This document shows positions 17,080 through 25,693 of a DNA stretch of 64,000 bases, piece by piece. The DNA is taken from assembly GCF_004322705.1 (NCBI RefSeq), contig NZ_SIZZ01000001.1, positions 1,674,001 through 1,738,000 on the forward strand, given 5' to 3'. A model generated the notes under the pieces. It searched no databases and was not told where the DNA came from. It worked only from the letters and a program-made list of their open reading frames with translations. The position numbers and the translations under genes are program-made. Numbering within the stretch: the stretch's first letter is position 1; each line of letters opens with the position of its first letter. The DNA comes from Dyella terrae (GTDB lineage: Bacteria; Pseudomonadota; Gammaproteobacteria; Xanthomonadales; Rhodanobacteraceae).

Positions 17080-18486
17080 TCAGGCCTTCTTGGCCTTGGT
17101 GATCAGCTGGTCCAGCAGCGAGATGGCGAGGTCGATCTCTTCGTGCGTGATGTCCAGCGACGGCGCGAACGTAATGACGTTCTTGTACCAGCCGCCCACA
17201 TCCAGCACGAGGCCGATCTTCTTGCCGTTGTGCTCCAGGTCACCGGCCAGGCCGATATCGACCATCTTGTCGAGCAGCGCCTTGTTCGGCGTGAAGCCGT
17301 CGTCGGTGCAGATTTCGGCGCGCAGGGCGAGACCCAGGCCATCGACGTCGCCGATTTCCTTGTGACGCTTCTGCAGGTCCTTGAGCGCATCGAGGAAGTG
17401 CGCGCCCTTCTCGGCCACGGTCTTCTCGTAGTTCAGCTCGTAACCCATGCGGATCACTTCCAGACCCAGCGAGGTGCCCAGCGGGTTGGAGTTGAACGTC
17501 GAATGGGTGGAGCCCGGCGGGAAGATCTCCGGGTTGATCATTTCTTCGCGAGCCCACAGGCCCGACAGCGGGTTCAGACCGTTGGTCAGCGCCTTGCCGA
17601 AGCAGATCACGTCCGGCGTCACGCCGAAGTGCTCGATCGACCACAGCTTGCCCGTACGCCAGAAACCCATCTGGATTTCATCGACGACCATCAGGATGCC
17701 GTACTTGTCCAGCACCTTCTTGAGGTCCTTGAAAAAGTTCTTCGGCGGGATGACGTAGCCGCCCGTGCCCTGGATCGGCTCGACGTAGAACGCGGCGTAT
17801 TCAGCCTGATTGACCTTGGGATCCCACACGCCGTTGTATTCGGTTTCGAACAGGCGCTCGAACTGGCGCACGCAGGCGTCCGAATACTCTTCCGGCGTCA
17901 TGCCCTTCGGGCGACGGAAGGGATACGGGAACGGGATGAACATCGCGCGCTCGCCGAAGTGGCCGAAGCGACGACGGTAGCGGTAGCTCGACGTGATCGA
18001 CGAGGCGCCCAGCGTACGACCGTGATAGCCGCCTTCGAAGGCGAACATCAGGCTCTTGCCGTTCTTGAAGTTGCGCACCAGCTTCAGCGAGTCTTCGACC
18101 GCCTGCGCGCCACCCACGTTGAAGTGCACGCGACCCTTGAGGCCGAACTTCTCCTGGGCATCGACGGCAATCGTCTTGGCCAGCTCGATGCGGGTCTGGT
18201 GCAGGTACTGGCTGGCAACCTGCGGCAGCACGTCGATCTGGCGCTTGAGCGTGTCGTTCAGGCGCTTGTTGCCGTAACCGAAGTTGACGGCCGAGTACCA
18301 CATCTGCAGATCGAGGAACGGCACGCCGGCCGTGTCGTACATCCAGCTGCCCTCGCCGTGACGGAAGATCTTCGGCGGGTCGACGTAGTGGACGGTGTCG
18401 CCAAACGAGCTGTACTGGGCTTCATCGGCCAGCAGCTGGGCATCGGGGATCACGCCAGCGGCGGCGTTCGGGTCGTAGGCATTCAT
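17080..18486 (-). CDS. Class III pyridoxal-phosphate aminotransferase
   Basis: 468-residue cytosolic fold-type I transaminase. Seen: the cofactor region VHFNVGGAQAVEDSLK (usually SGSEAVE-like), GGYHGRTLGASSIT, Asp269 in VVDEIQMGFWRTGK, and the PLP lysine Lys298 in FGKALTNGLNPLSG. STFNSNPLGTSLGLEVI completes the active site. The family moves an omega- or alpha-amino group to a keto acid; which amine it uses is not clear. The VGGAQAVED variant is uncommon and recalls lysine/ornithine-type enzymes, but I would not name a substrate. It lies 44 bp downstream of the MtnX-like phosphatase gene on the same strand and ends at a strong terminator. Confidence 0.9.
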   Translation of the reverse strand: MNAYDPNAAAGVIPDAQLLADEAQYSSFGDTVHYVDPPKIFRHGEGSWMYDTAGVPFLDLQMWYSAVNFGYGNKRLNDTLKRQIDVLPQVASQYLHQTRIELAKTIAVDAQEKFGLKGRVHFNVGGAQAVEDSLKLVRNFKNGKSLMFAFEGGYHGRTLGASSITSSYRYRRRFGHFGERAMFIPFPYPFRRPKGMTPEEYSDACVRQFERLFETEYNGVWDPKVNQAEYAAFYVEPIQGTGGYVIPPKNFFKDLKKVLDKYGILMVVDEIQMGFWRTGKLWSIEHFGVTPDVICFGKALTNGLNPLSGLWAREEMINPEIFPPGSTHSTFNSNPLGTSLGLEVIRMGYELNYEKTVAEKGAHFLDALKDLQKRHKEIGDVDGLGLALRAEICTDDGFTPNKALLDKMVDIGLAGDLEHNGKKIGLVLDVGGWYKNVITFAPSLDITHEEIDLAISLLDQLITKAKKA

Positions 18487-18530
18487 GCAATGAGTCCGGA
18501 TAGCGGAAGCAAATCAGTAAAAGAGAATAC

Positions 18531-19229
18531 TCAGTTGGCGGCCACGGCCACACGCGGGTGGCCATGTTCAGCCAGCAGGCTGCCATCAAGCAGGCGCGGC
18601 AGCAATTCCAGCGCGTCCTCGAAGCCCGTGATCGGCACGTAGGGGATGCCGGCAGCGCGGCAATGCTCGATCAGGCGGTGTTTGGCGAAGACGAAATCAA
18701 CGCGGTCGGCGGCGCAGAAATCCGAGGCGCCATCGCCGATCAACAAGGTGCGTGCACCGGTACCGCGGGCCTGCTCGACGCAGGCGCACTTGCAGGTACC
18801 GCTGCGGCAGCCCTCGGCCTTGAACGGCGAGGTGAGCTGCCAGTGATCCTTGGTCGCGGCCGGCGACAGATGATTCGCGGCCAGCGGCAGGTCATCCAGG
18901 CCATAACGGCCAAGGATCTTGTGAATGGCATAGTCGAGACCGTCGCTGACCACGCGCATCGGGATGCCGGCGGCGCGGGTGCGGGCCACGAACTGCGGGA
19001 ACGCATGATCGATCCACAGGCCCTGCAGGTGCTCGTCGAGCTGCTCCCGGGTCAGCTCGAGCAGAGCCACCTGGCCGGTCATGCATTCACGCGAACCGAT
19101 GCGCCCGGCGCGCCAGTCCTGCTCCAGCGCTTCCCAACCGGGGCGGCCAAAGCGGTCAAGCAGCGAGTCGATGACGTCCTCCACGGAGATCGTGCCATCA
19201 AAGTCGCAGAGGATGTTCCAGGAAGCCAC
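18531..19229 (-). CDS. HAD family MtnX-like phosphatase
   Basis: 232 residues from a GTG at 19229, which has GGAG 8 nt upstream. HAD motif 1 is ILCDFDGTISVEDVID, with the two aspartates. Motif 2 is RVVSDGLDYAIHKIL, and the last acidic motif is LLIGDGASDFCAA. The cap-associated element GCRSGTCKCACVEQ matches MtnX-like and phosphoserine-phosphatase-like proteins. MtnX hydrolyses a phosphate in methionine salvage; with no other salvage gene here, the substrate remains open. An in-frame start far upstream (19496) would add about 90 residues unlike the family. Likely co-transcribed with the class III aminotransferase. Confidence 0.86.
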   Translation of the reverse strand: MASWNILCDFDGTISVEDVIDSLLDRFGRPGWEALEQDWRAGRIGSRECMTGQVALLELTREQLDEHLQGLWIDHAFPQFVARTRAAGIPMRVVSDGLDYAIHKILGRYGLDDLPLAANHLSPAATKDHWQLTSPFKAEGCRSGTCKCACVEQARGTGARTLLIGDGASDFCAADRVDFVFAKHRLIEHCRAAGIPYVPITGFEDALELLPRLLDGSLLAEHGHPRVAVAAN

Positions 19230-19540
19230 GCGAACCACTCCAGCCAAGTCGGGATGGTGCCACCTTAGGCGTGGGCCCCTTTCGGCCTCCTTTCCACGCC
19301 AACATGACGTTTGGCCGAGGAAAAATCGTAGGCCAATGCCCGAACTTCCGGCCCTCCGGGCGGTCGTTCCCGCAGGAAGACCTTCACGCACGCCGTAAAC
19401 CTGATCTAAGCAAACGCGGTTATGCTTTGGCGGATTCAAGCGGGTGGACTCCACCAGGTCAGTCGGTTCACGCCATCGCATGGTGTCGTGCACCACCCTG
19501 TCTGGGCCCCCTCCCCGTCACCCCCTGATCCGAGAGTCTT
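19230..19540. other. Divergent intergenic region of about 310 bp
   Basis: Lies between the MtnX-like gene (minus) and the export operon (plus), so it must hold both promoters. A possible plus-strand -10 element TATGCT is at 19421-19426, without a convincing -35. I see no gene, hairpin terminator or clear operator. Confidence 0.5.
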
Positions 19541-20980
19541 GTGTCTTTGCGTCCAGCCTCATCGTCGACGTCTGTCATGCCATGGAATGGCCGCCTCAAC
19601 CGCAACGGCCTGCGGAACGTCGCCCTCGCTGCGCTGCTCACAACTCTGGGCGGCTGCATTTCCACGCCTGCGCCTGACCTCAAGCCGCCGGTGCCCGACA
19701 CTTGGCGTCACGTGGCACCCGCCGGCACGCCGACCACCGATCTGCAGAACTGGTGGAAGGCGCTGGGTGATCCGCAACTTGACGCGCTGATCGAGCGCGC
19801 GATGCAAAGCAACCTCGACGTCCAGCAGGCCGCCGAACGACTGCGCTCCGCACGCATCCTGTATCCCCACGCCAAGGATGCCTACCTGCCCAACCTGCAT
19901 GCGCGCACCAACGACGTCATCGACCCGGATACCACCGCGTCGTACTTCGTCGTCGGCTTCGATGCCATGTGGGAGCTGCCGTTGTTCGGTTCCTGGCAGG
20001 GCACGGACCGCCTCGCTCAGTCGCAGGTCAACAGCGCAGCCGCCGCCTTGCGCGGCGCCCAGGTTTCCCTGGTGGCCGAAATCACGCGTCGTTGGATCGA
20101 GCTCCGTTCGGCCCAGGCCCAGGGACAACTGCTGCAGTCCATTTACGACGCGCAAGCCCAGCGCGCCAAACTCGTGCAGACGCGGGTCGACCTCAAGCTG
20201 GCATCGCCTGCGGAGGCCGGCCGTGCCCGGGCCGAGCTGGCCCGCGCGGAAGCGGCCTTGAGCGAACCTCGCCAGGCCATCAACAGCCAGGCCCAGATGC
20301 TGGCGGTACTCATGGGTCAGAGCGAACCCGATCCCCAGTGGTTCGAGCCGGGCGCACAGCCACACCTGGGCAGCTGGCAGCTGACGGAAGCACCGGCTGA
20401 CATGCTGCGCACGCGGCCTGAAATTGCCAGCGCCGAAGCCGAGGTCCTCCGCGCTGCCGGCGAACTCGGCATCAGCCGCGCGGATATCTATCCGCATATC
20501 GGCATCGGTGCGTCGATCCAGTGGTCGGCCAACATCGCCCGCAACCATCGCGCCCACACGGGCGAGGCGATCTTTTCGCTGGGTCCGGTGATCGACATCC
20601 CCCTGTTCGACTGGGGTCAGCGCGTGGCCACGGCGCACGCCAAGGATCATGAACTGAAGGCCTCCGTGCTTGCTTATCGCCAGGCGGTGCTGCAGGGCGT
20701 GGCCGAAACGGAAATCGCCATGGGCGACCTTGAAGAGCTGCGCACGCGCGAAGAAGCGATGCAGCGCGCACGCGATGCCCTCAGGCAGACCAGCGATGCC
20801 ATGGGCAAGCGCACCGAACTGGGCCTGGGCAGTCACCTGGACCTGCAGGACAGCCTGATCGACATGCATCGCGCGGACATGGAGCTGATCGGCGCGGTGG
20901 CCGCTCGCGATCTCGCCTACGTGTCGCTCTACAAGGCACTGGGCGGCGCGCCGCTGCCCGATACCAAGGGTGCCAACTGA
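19541..20980 (+). CDS. NodT-type outer-membrane efflux lipoprotein
   Basis: 479 residues in the TolC/OprM fold, the outer-membrane exit duct of a tripartite exporter. Lipoprotein signal with lipobox LGGC at about Cys39. Repeated OEP-type helices follow: LQNWWKALGDPQLDALIERAM at the start, as in NodT proteins, and the mirrored repeat ending at GLGSHLDLQDSLIDMHRADM. The GTG at 19541 has GAGAG upstream; ATG 19577 (MPWNGRLNRNG) is a likely alternative and leaves a more standard lipoprotein signal. Its stop overlaps the next start (TGATG), and four export genes follow without gaps. Confidence 0.9.
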   Translation: MSLRPASSSTSVMPWNGRLNRNGLRNVALAALLTTLGGCISTPAPDLKPPVPDTWRHVAPAGTPTTDLQNWWKALGDPQLDALIERAMQSNLDVQQAAERLRSARILYPHAKDAYLPNLHARTNDVIDPDTTASYFVVGFDAMWELPLFGSWQGTDRLAQSQVNSAAAALRGAQVSLVAEITRRWIELRSAQAQGQLLQSIYDAQAQRAKLVQTRVDLKLASPAEAGRARAELARAEAALSEPRQAINSQAQMLAVLMGQSEPDPQWFEPGAQPHLGSWQLTEAPADMLRTRPEIASAEAEVLRAAGELGISRADIYPHIGIGASIQWSANIARNHRAHTGEAIFSLGPVIDIPLFDWGQRVATAHAKDHELKASVLAYRQAVLQGVAETEIAMGDLEELRTREEAMQRARDALRQTSDAMGKRTELGLGSHLDLQDSLIDMHRADMELIGAVAARDLAYVSLYKALGGAPLPDTKGAN

Positions 20981-22113
20981 TGGTGGCGCTCGCACGCAAG
21001 ACACTCATTTACGAATGGCGCCGCTTCCTGCCGGCGATTCTCGCCGTGGGTTTCGCCGGCTTGCTGCAATTGCTGCAGGCTGCGCTGGTGCTCGGCATCT
21101 TCGGCAGCGCCAGCGTGTACATCACCGGTTCGTCAGCCGACCTGTGGGCCGGCTATCCGGGCACGCAGAGCGTGAACCTCGGGCGCCCCATCGATAACGG
21201 CGTGGAAATGCGCCTGCGCATGGATCCGGACGTGATGGCCGTCGAGCCGTTCCACTGGGTCGACGCCGACTGGCGTGGTCCGAACGACACCGGCGGTGTG
21301 TCCGTCTTTGTGTCCGGCATCAGCACCCGGCCCGACGCCATGATGTTCGCCCATGCCCTGCCCGCGCCGTTGCGCGCGATGCTCGATGAGCCCGACGCCG
21401 TGATCGTCGACAAGGCCGATCTCGAAAGCCTTGGCGTCGGCATTGGCGATACCGCCGTCATCAATGGTCATCGGGTACGCGTGGTCGGCGTCAGCAGCGG
21501 CCTGCGTGCGCTGGGCGGCGTCAATGTCGTCGCGTCGCTCGCCACCGCCGCTTCGCTCGACACGGATCCCACCAACTTCAATCGCATGACCTATTTCGTG
21601 GCGCGCGTGCGCGACGCTTCGCAATCCGATGCCGTGGCGCAACGCCTGCGAGGCGATGGCTCCTTCGGCAGCTACGACGTCTGGACCGCACGCGATTTCG
21701 CGCGCCGCTCGCAGCTGTACTGGATGTTCGACACCGGCGCCGGTGCCGGCGTGTTGTTCCTGGCCGGCATCGTGTTCCTGGTAGGCGCGGTGATCACCAG
21801 CCAGACCCTGGTCGCCGCTGTCATTGGTTCGGTGCGCGAATACGCGACGCTCAACGCGTTGGGCGTGGGCGTGGGCGCATTGCGCAAAGTCGTCATGGAG
21901 CAGGCGTTCTGGGTCGGCGCCATCGGCCTGGCGGGAAGCATGGTGCTGGGCATCCTGTTCCTGGCCATTGCGCGAAGCCGCAGCGTGCCGGTCGCGCTCG
22001 ATCCGATCGTGGCGGCTGCGTGCCTGTTGCTGGGCATGGGCCTGGCCATCGTGTCCGGCCTCGCCGCGATGCGCAGCCTGCGTCGCGCCGATCCGGCGAC
22101 CTTGTTGAGGTGA
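20980..22113 (+). CDS. FtsX-like ABC transporter permease (DevC/MacB type)
   Basis: 377 residues with helix 1 at about 15-42, a periplasmic domain of about 200 residues (MacB-PCD-like, with VEPFHWVDADWRG and VIVDKADLESLGVGIGD), and three C-terminal helices (about 253-280, 300-325, 338-365) in the FtsX domain. SVREYATLNALGVG is the typical coupling-helix sequence. Ends ADPATLLR, as FtsX permeases do. Membrane partner of the following ATPase; works as a mechanotransmission exporter rather than moving cargo through a channel, by family knowledge. Confidence 0.92.
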   Translation: MVALARKTLIYEWRRFLPAILAVGFAGLLQLLQAALVLGIFGSASVYITGSSADLWAGYPGTQSVNLGRPIDNGVEMRLRMDPDVMAVEPFHWVDADWRGPNDTGGVSVFVSGISTRPDAMMFAHALPAPLRAMLDEPDAVIVDKADLESLGVGIGDTAVINGHRVRVVGVSSGLRALGGVNVVASLATAASLDTDPTNFNRMTYFVARVRDASQSDAVAQRLRGDGSFGSYDVWTARDFARRSQLYWMFDTGAGAGVLFLAGIVFLVGAVITSQTLVAAVIGSVREYATLNALGVGVGALRKVVMEQAFWVGAIGLAGSMVLGILFLAIARSRSVPVALDPIVAAACLLLGMGLAIVSGLAAMRSLRRADPATLLR

Positions 22114-22115
22114 CC

Positions 22116-22871
22116 ATGGCATCGGTTCCCCACCCGCACGGTCGCATTTCGCTGCAGGCCACGAACGTGACCAAGGCGTTCGAATCCGGCCGTATCCACA
22201 CGACAGTCCTGCACGATCTGTCGATCGACATGCGCGCCGGCGAACTTACCCTGATTTCCGGGCCCTCCGGCTGCGGCAAGAGCACCCTGCTCGCCATCCT
22301 CAGCGGCCTGCAACGGCCGGACCGGGGCAAGGTGACGGCGCTCGGCCAGGACCTTGGCGAACTCGACATGCGCGCGCTCGAACGATTCCGCTTGCTGCAT
22401 ACCGGCTTCGTGTTCCAGGGCTTCAACCTGTTCCCCGCCCTCAATGCGCTGGAGCAGGTGGAACTACCGCTCAGCTATCTCGGGCTGTCGCCGGCCGAAG
22501 CGCGGCAACGCGCGACCGCATCGCTGGAAGAAGTCGGTCTCGGGCCGCGCATGCGCCTGCGCCCCTCCGAGCTTTCCGGCGGCGAAAAGCAGCGCGTCGC
22601 CATCGCTCGCGCGCTCGCCAAGCGCCCCGAACTGTTGTTCGCCGATGAACCGACCAGCGCGCTGGACGCCGCCAATGGCCAGGTGGTCATCGACATTCTT
22701 CACCGTATCGCGCGAGCGCATGGCACCACGGTGCTCTGCGTCAGCCACGATCCCCGCCTGGTCGGCCACGCCGACCGCGTACTTGCCATGGAAGACGGCC
22801 GTATCCTCAGTGACCGCAGCCAGCCTTCGCTGCCCACTGCCGTACCCGGTCTGAAGGAAACCTCAGCATGA
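22116..22871 (+). CDS. ABC transporter ATPase (LolD/MacB-like)
   Basis: 251-residue nucleotide-binding protein. Walker A GPSGCGKST, Q-loop GFVFQGFNLFPALNALEQV, signature LSGGEKQRVAIARALA, Walker B LLFADEPTSALD and switch His in VSHDPRL. The pattern and length match LolD/MacB/DevA ATPases that energise FtsX-type permeases. It starts 2 bp after the permease stop and overlaps the next gene by ATGA, so the four genes are translated together. Confidence 0.95.
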   Translation: MASVPHPHGRISLQATNVTKAFESGRIHTTVLHDLSIDMRAGELTLISGPSGCGKSTLLAILSGLQRPDRGKVTALGQDLGELDMRALERFRLLHTGFVFQGFNLFPALNALEQVELPLSYLGLSPAEARQRATASLEEVGLGPRMRLRPSELSGGEKQRVAIARALAKRPELLFADEPTSALDAANGQVVIDILHRIARAHGTTVLCVSHDPRLVGHADRVLAMEDGRILSDRSQPSLPTAVPGLKETSA

Positions 22872-23794
22872 GCCCGCGACTGATTCTCTCCCTGCTCGTG
22901 TTCGGCACCGCCACCGCCACCCTTGTCGCGTGTTCGCATGACGATGCCGCACCGCCGGTCGCCGCGGCCAAGCCCGCCTACGTCGCCGTGGCTCGCGGCC
23001 GCATGGATATCGAAGGCGGCCTGCTTCGCCTGGCCATGCCGCGCGACGGCATCGTCACGAGCATCAGCGCGCACGAGGGCATGCACGTCAAGAAAGGCGA
23101 CGTGCTGGCCACGCTCGACAACGAGCCGGCCCGACTTGCCGTGAACTCCGCCGAAGCCGAACAGCGTCAGGCCGATGCACAAACGCGCAGCCTCGATACC
23201 CGCATCGCCACGGCCAACCAGCGCGCGCAGCGCCTCGCTGCCGCCGCAGCGGCCGGTGCAGGTGATGTGCAGAGCGCTGACGACGCCCGCGAAGCTGCCA
23301 CGCAGTTGCAGGCGGAGCTTGAGAACGCACGCGCGGCTTCGGCACTCGCCACGCAAAAGGTCGCCGCGGCACGTTACGAACTTTCGCAGCGCACCCTCGT
23401 CGCCCCCATCGATGCGCAGGTCGTGCAGCGCACGGTGCAGGTCGGTGCGAGCGTGTCCGCCCAGGGTGGCCCGGCCTTCGTGCTGCTGCCCGACCTGCCG
23501 CGCATCGTGCGCGCTGAACTCAACGAATCTTTTGTCCGCACTGTCAGCGTAGGCATGGCGGCCAACGTGGTCGACGACAGTGGCAGCGGCATGCCGACGC
23601 TCGCGGCGCACGTCGTGCGCATCGGCGAAGTCTTCGGTTCGAGCACGCTGGAAGACGATCCGCTCGTGCGCGCGAATACGCGCACGGTCGAATGCGTACT
23701 GGCACTCGATCAACCCGCACCGCAAAGCGTACGCATCGGCCAGCGCGTCATCGTGCAGTTTGGCTCGCCGAAGCAAGGCGCGACCAAGCCGTGA
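22868..23794 (+). CDS. HlyD-type membrane-fusion lipoprotein
   Basis: 308 residues. Signal sequence with lipobox-like LVAC (Cys22), then the lipoyl half motif LRLAMPRDGIVTSISAHEGMHVKKGDVLATLD, an alpha-helical hairpin of about 90 residues (rich in Ala/Glu/Arg), the second lipoyl half and a beta-barrel domain (FVLLPDLPRIVRAELNES). Periplasmic adaptor linking the FtsX-like permease to the NodT-type outer-membrane protein. Lipid anchoring rather than a membrane helix would be read from the Cys. Its stop overlaps the next gene's GTG (GTGA). Confidence 0.9.
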   Translation: MSPRLILSLLVFGTATATLVACSHDDAAPPVAAAKPAYVAVARGRMDIEGGLLRLAMPRDGIVTSISAHEGMHVKKGDVLATLDNEPARLAVNSAEAEQRQADAQTRSLDTRIATANQRAQRLAAAAAAGAGDVQSADDAREAATQLQAELENARAASALATQKVAAARYELSQRTLVAPIDAQVVQRTVQVGASVSAQGGPAFVLLPDLPRIVRAELNESFVRTVSVGMAANVVDDSGSGMPTLAAHVVRIGEVFGSSTLEDDPLVRANTRTVECVLALDQPAPQSVRIGQRVIVQFGSPKQGATKP

Positions 23795-24594
23795 GGCGAC
23801 AAGGCACCAGGCATGGCCTGGTTCTGACGGTCATGTTCGCCAGCATGGTCGCCGTGGCAAAAGCGCACGCGCAGGAAAGCGACACCTTGGATGACAAGGC
23901 GCTGACGGTCCTTCTCGGCCCCGGCGTTCAGCATATGCCCGCATGGATCGGCGCCGAAAACATGCGCAACCAGCCGGTACCATTCGTGTACATCGACTGG
24001 CCCGACCATTTCACGCTTTCAACTGTCGACGGTGCGAACCTCGATCTGATCGGCGGTCCGAAGCTGCATGGCGGCCTTTACGGTAACTACCTGTGGGGCC
24101 GCGAGCGCAACGACCTTGGCCCAAGGCTAGAAGGCAAGATTGATACGCTTTCGCCACGACTGCAGGCCGGTGGCTACATCGAATACCAGCTCAGCAAGCC
24201 TTTCAGTTTCGGCGCCAACCTCAGCCACGACACGCAGGGCGCTGGCGCGTACCTCAATATCTACGCCGACCTGGATCTGCCCAAGATCGGCTACATGGAA
24301 CACTCGGTGGAGCTGCAGTGGCAGGGGATGAACGGCCCGGCCATGCGGCGCTTCTTCGGTCTCACGCCAGCCCAGGCGCAGGCGCTCGGCGTGCAGCCGT
24401 GGAGCCCTACTGGGGGAACCCAGGGTCTTACTTTCACCTATAGCGCCTTCATCCCGACAAGCGTGCATACGGGATTTGCGCTGTCACTGGAGTACACCCG
24501 CTTGCTGGGTGACGCTGCCGACAGCCCGCTGATCAGGGAGTACGGCTCAGCCGATCAGCTGACGACGTCGTTGTCGTTTGTGTGGCGGATGTAA
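23791..24594 (+). CDS. MipA/OmpV family outer-membrane beta-barrel protein
   Basis: 267 residues from GTG 23791, which overlaps the previous stop. Signal peptide ends AKAHAQ. The mature part starts with LTVLLGPGVQHMPAWIGAENM, the usual MipA/OmpV opening strand (G-x-G-V...P-x-Y-x-G), and alternates strands and turns to a C-terminal SLSFVWRM. In E. coli MipA scaffolds murein enzymes; other OmpV proteins act as stress or adhesion porins. Last gene of the export operon, so it may help cargo leave the cell surface, but that is inference. Confidence 0.86.
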   Translation: MRRQGTRHGLVLTVMFASMVAVAKAHAQESDTLDDKALTVLLGPGVQHMPAWIGAENMRNQPVPFVYIDWPDHFTLSTVDGANLDLIGGPKLHGGLYGNYLWGRERNDLGPRLEGKIDTLSPRLQAGGYIEYQLSKPFSFGANLSHDTQGAGAYLNIYADLDLPKIGYMEHSVELQWQGMNGPAMRRFFGLTPAQAQALGVQPWSPTGGTQGLTFTYSAFIPTSVHTGFALSLEYTRLLGDAADSPLIREYGSADQLTTSLSFVWRM

Positions 24595-24599
24595 CGCCC

Positions 24600-24926
24600 C
24601 TAGCGATCGTCCCGCGTCCAGATGCCGCCGTGCGCTTCCTTCACCGGAAAGCTGGCGATCGGCTCGTAAGCGGGCGGGCACATGACCGCACCGGTGCGCA
24701 CATCGAAACGCGCGCCGTGTCTCGGGCACTCCACTTCGAAGCCATGCACCTCGCCACCGGCGAGGTCACCGCCGTCATGCGTGCATACGTCTTCAACGGC
24801 GTACAGGTCGCCGTCGATGTTGTAGACGGCAATCGGCGTGTCGCCGTCGAACACCACGCGGAATTCGCCCGGCAACATTTCGCTGCGCGTGCCGACATAG
24901 ACCCAGTTGGAAACGTCGTCGCTCAT
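24600..24926 (-). CDS. Rieske 2Fe-2S ferredoxin-like protein
   Basis: 108 residues from ATG 24926. A single Rieske domain of the non-haem dioxygenase ferredoxin type (NirD/BphF-like): cluster ligands in VCTHDGG (C-x-H) and CPRHGARFD (C-x2-H), separated by 16 residues. The rest is the standard strand pattern with PVKEAHGGIW at the end. A small cytosolic electron carrier. No oxygenase or reductase gene is nearby; its ATG overlaps the stop of the acetyltransferase gene (ATGA), so the two are coupled. The partner enzyme is not known. Confidence 0.92.
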   Translation of the reverse strand: MSDDVSNWVYVGTRSEMLPGEFRVVFDGDTPIAVYNIDGDLYAVEDVCTHDGGDLAGGEVHGFEVECPRHGARFDVRTGAVMCPPAYEPIASFPVKEAHGGIWTRDDR

Positions 24927-25471
24927 GCGTCGGCTCCCACTAGCGTCTTGACCATCCATTCGAAGCGCAGGTCTTCGCGACGAGGCAGACCAAAACGCGC
25001 GTCGCCATACGGGAACGGCCGGAACTCACCGGTGCGCTGGTAGCCACGACGCTCGTACCAGGCGATCAGCTCGGGACGCTGCTCGATCACCGTCATGCGC
25101 ATGGCGAGGCATTGCCAGCGGTCGCGCACCAGGCGCTCGGCTTCGGTCAGCAAGGCGCGGCCCACGCCACCGTTCTGCAAGGTCGGGTTGACCGCGAACA
25201 TGCCGAAGTAGCCGGCGTCGCCCTGATGCTCGATGTGGCAGCACCCGAGGAGTTCGCCGTCGCGCTCGGCCAGCAGGACGATGCTGTCGTCGCGACCCAG
25301 CAGCCCGGCAACGCCGTCGCTGTCGGTGCGTTGCCCGTCGAGCAGGTCGGATTCAGTGGTCCAGCCGCGGCGACCGGAGTCACCCCGGTAGGCCGACTCC
25401 ACCAGCGTGACGACGGCGGCGATATCGGCGGGGACCGCCGTGCGGAAAGCAAAGGTATGGGATTCGGACAT
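24923..25471 (-). CDS. GNAT family N-acetyltransferase
   Basis: 182 residues from ATG 25471. GNAT fold with AVPADIAAVVTLVESAYRGD at the start (binding of acceptor), LLGCCHIEHQGDAGYFGMFAV for strands 4-5, and the acetyl-CoA loop PTLQNGGVGRALLTEAE (Q-x-x-G-x-G/A). YERRGYQRTGEFRPFPYGD resembles the C-terminal part of amine acetyltransferases. First gene of a two-gene operon with the Rieske protein. Acceptor unknown. An upstream start at 25597 would add 42 basic residues unlike the family. Confidence 0.92.
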   Translation of the reverse strand: MSESHTFAFRTAVPADIAAVVTLVESAYRGDSGRRGWTTESDLLDGQRTDSDGVAGLLGRDDSIVLLAERDGELLGCCHIEHQGDAGYFGMFAVNPTLQNGGVGRALLTEAERLVRDRWQCLAMRMTVIEQRPELIAWYERRGYQRTGEFRPFPYGDARFGLPRREDLRFEWMVKTLVGADA

Positions 25472-25693
25472 GTCGCACATGATAAGGCCTGCCATGCGCG
25501 CTGGCATGCCCTTGCGTATGGAAGGGCCATTGCCCTGCGAATGGCGGCGGCCCGCTTGATTCGGTTTTTTCTTACCCGGCAGAATGACCTTCGACACTGT
25601 TGCGCCCCCCTTGTGGGGAATCAGCCTGCAAGGTCGGCGCAGGTCTCGAGGAGAAGACCGCGCCAGTCATCACCAATATCAGGGGAGCAGTCC

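Noticed and set aside
19422-19790. Small plus-strand frame across the start of the NodT-type gene
   Set aside because: Overlaps the real export gene in another frame and has no ribosome binding site or motif.
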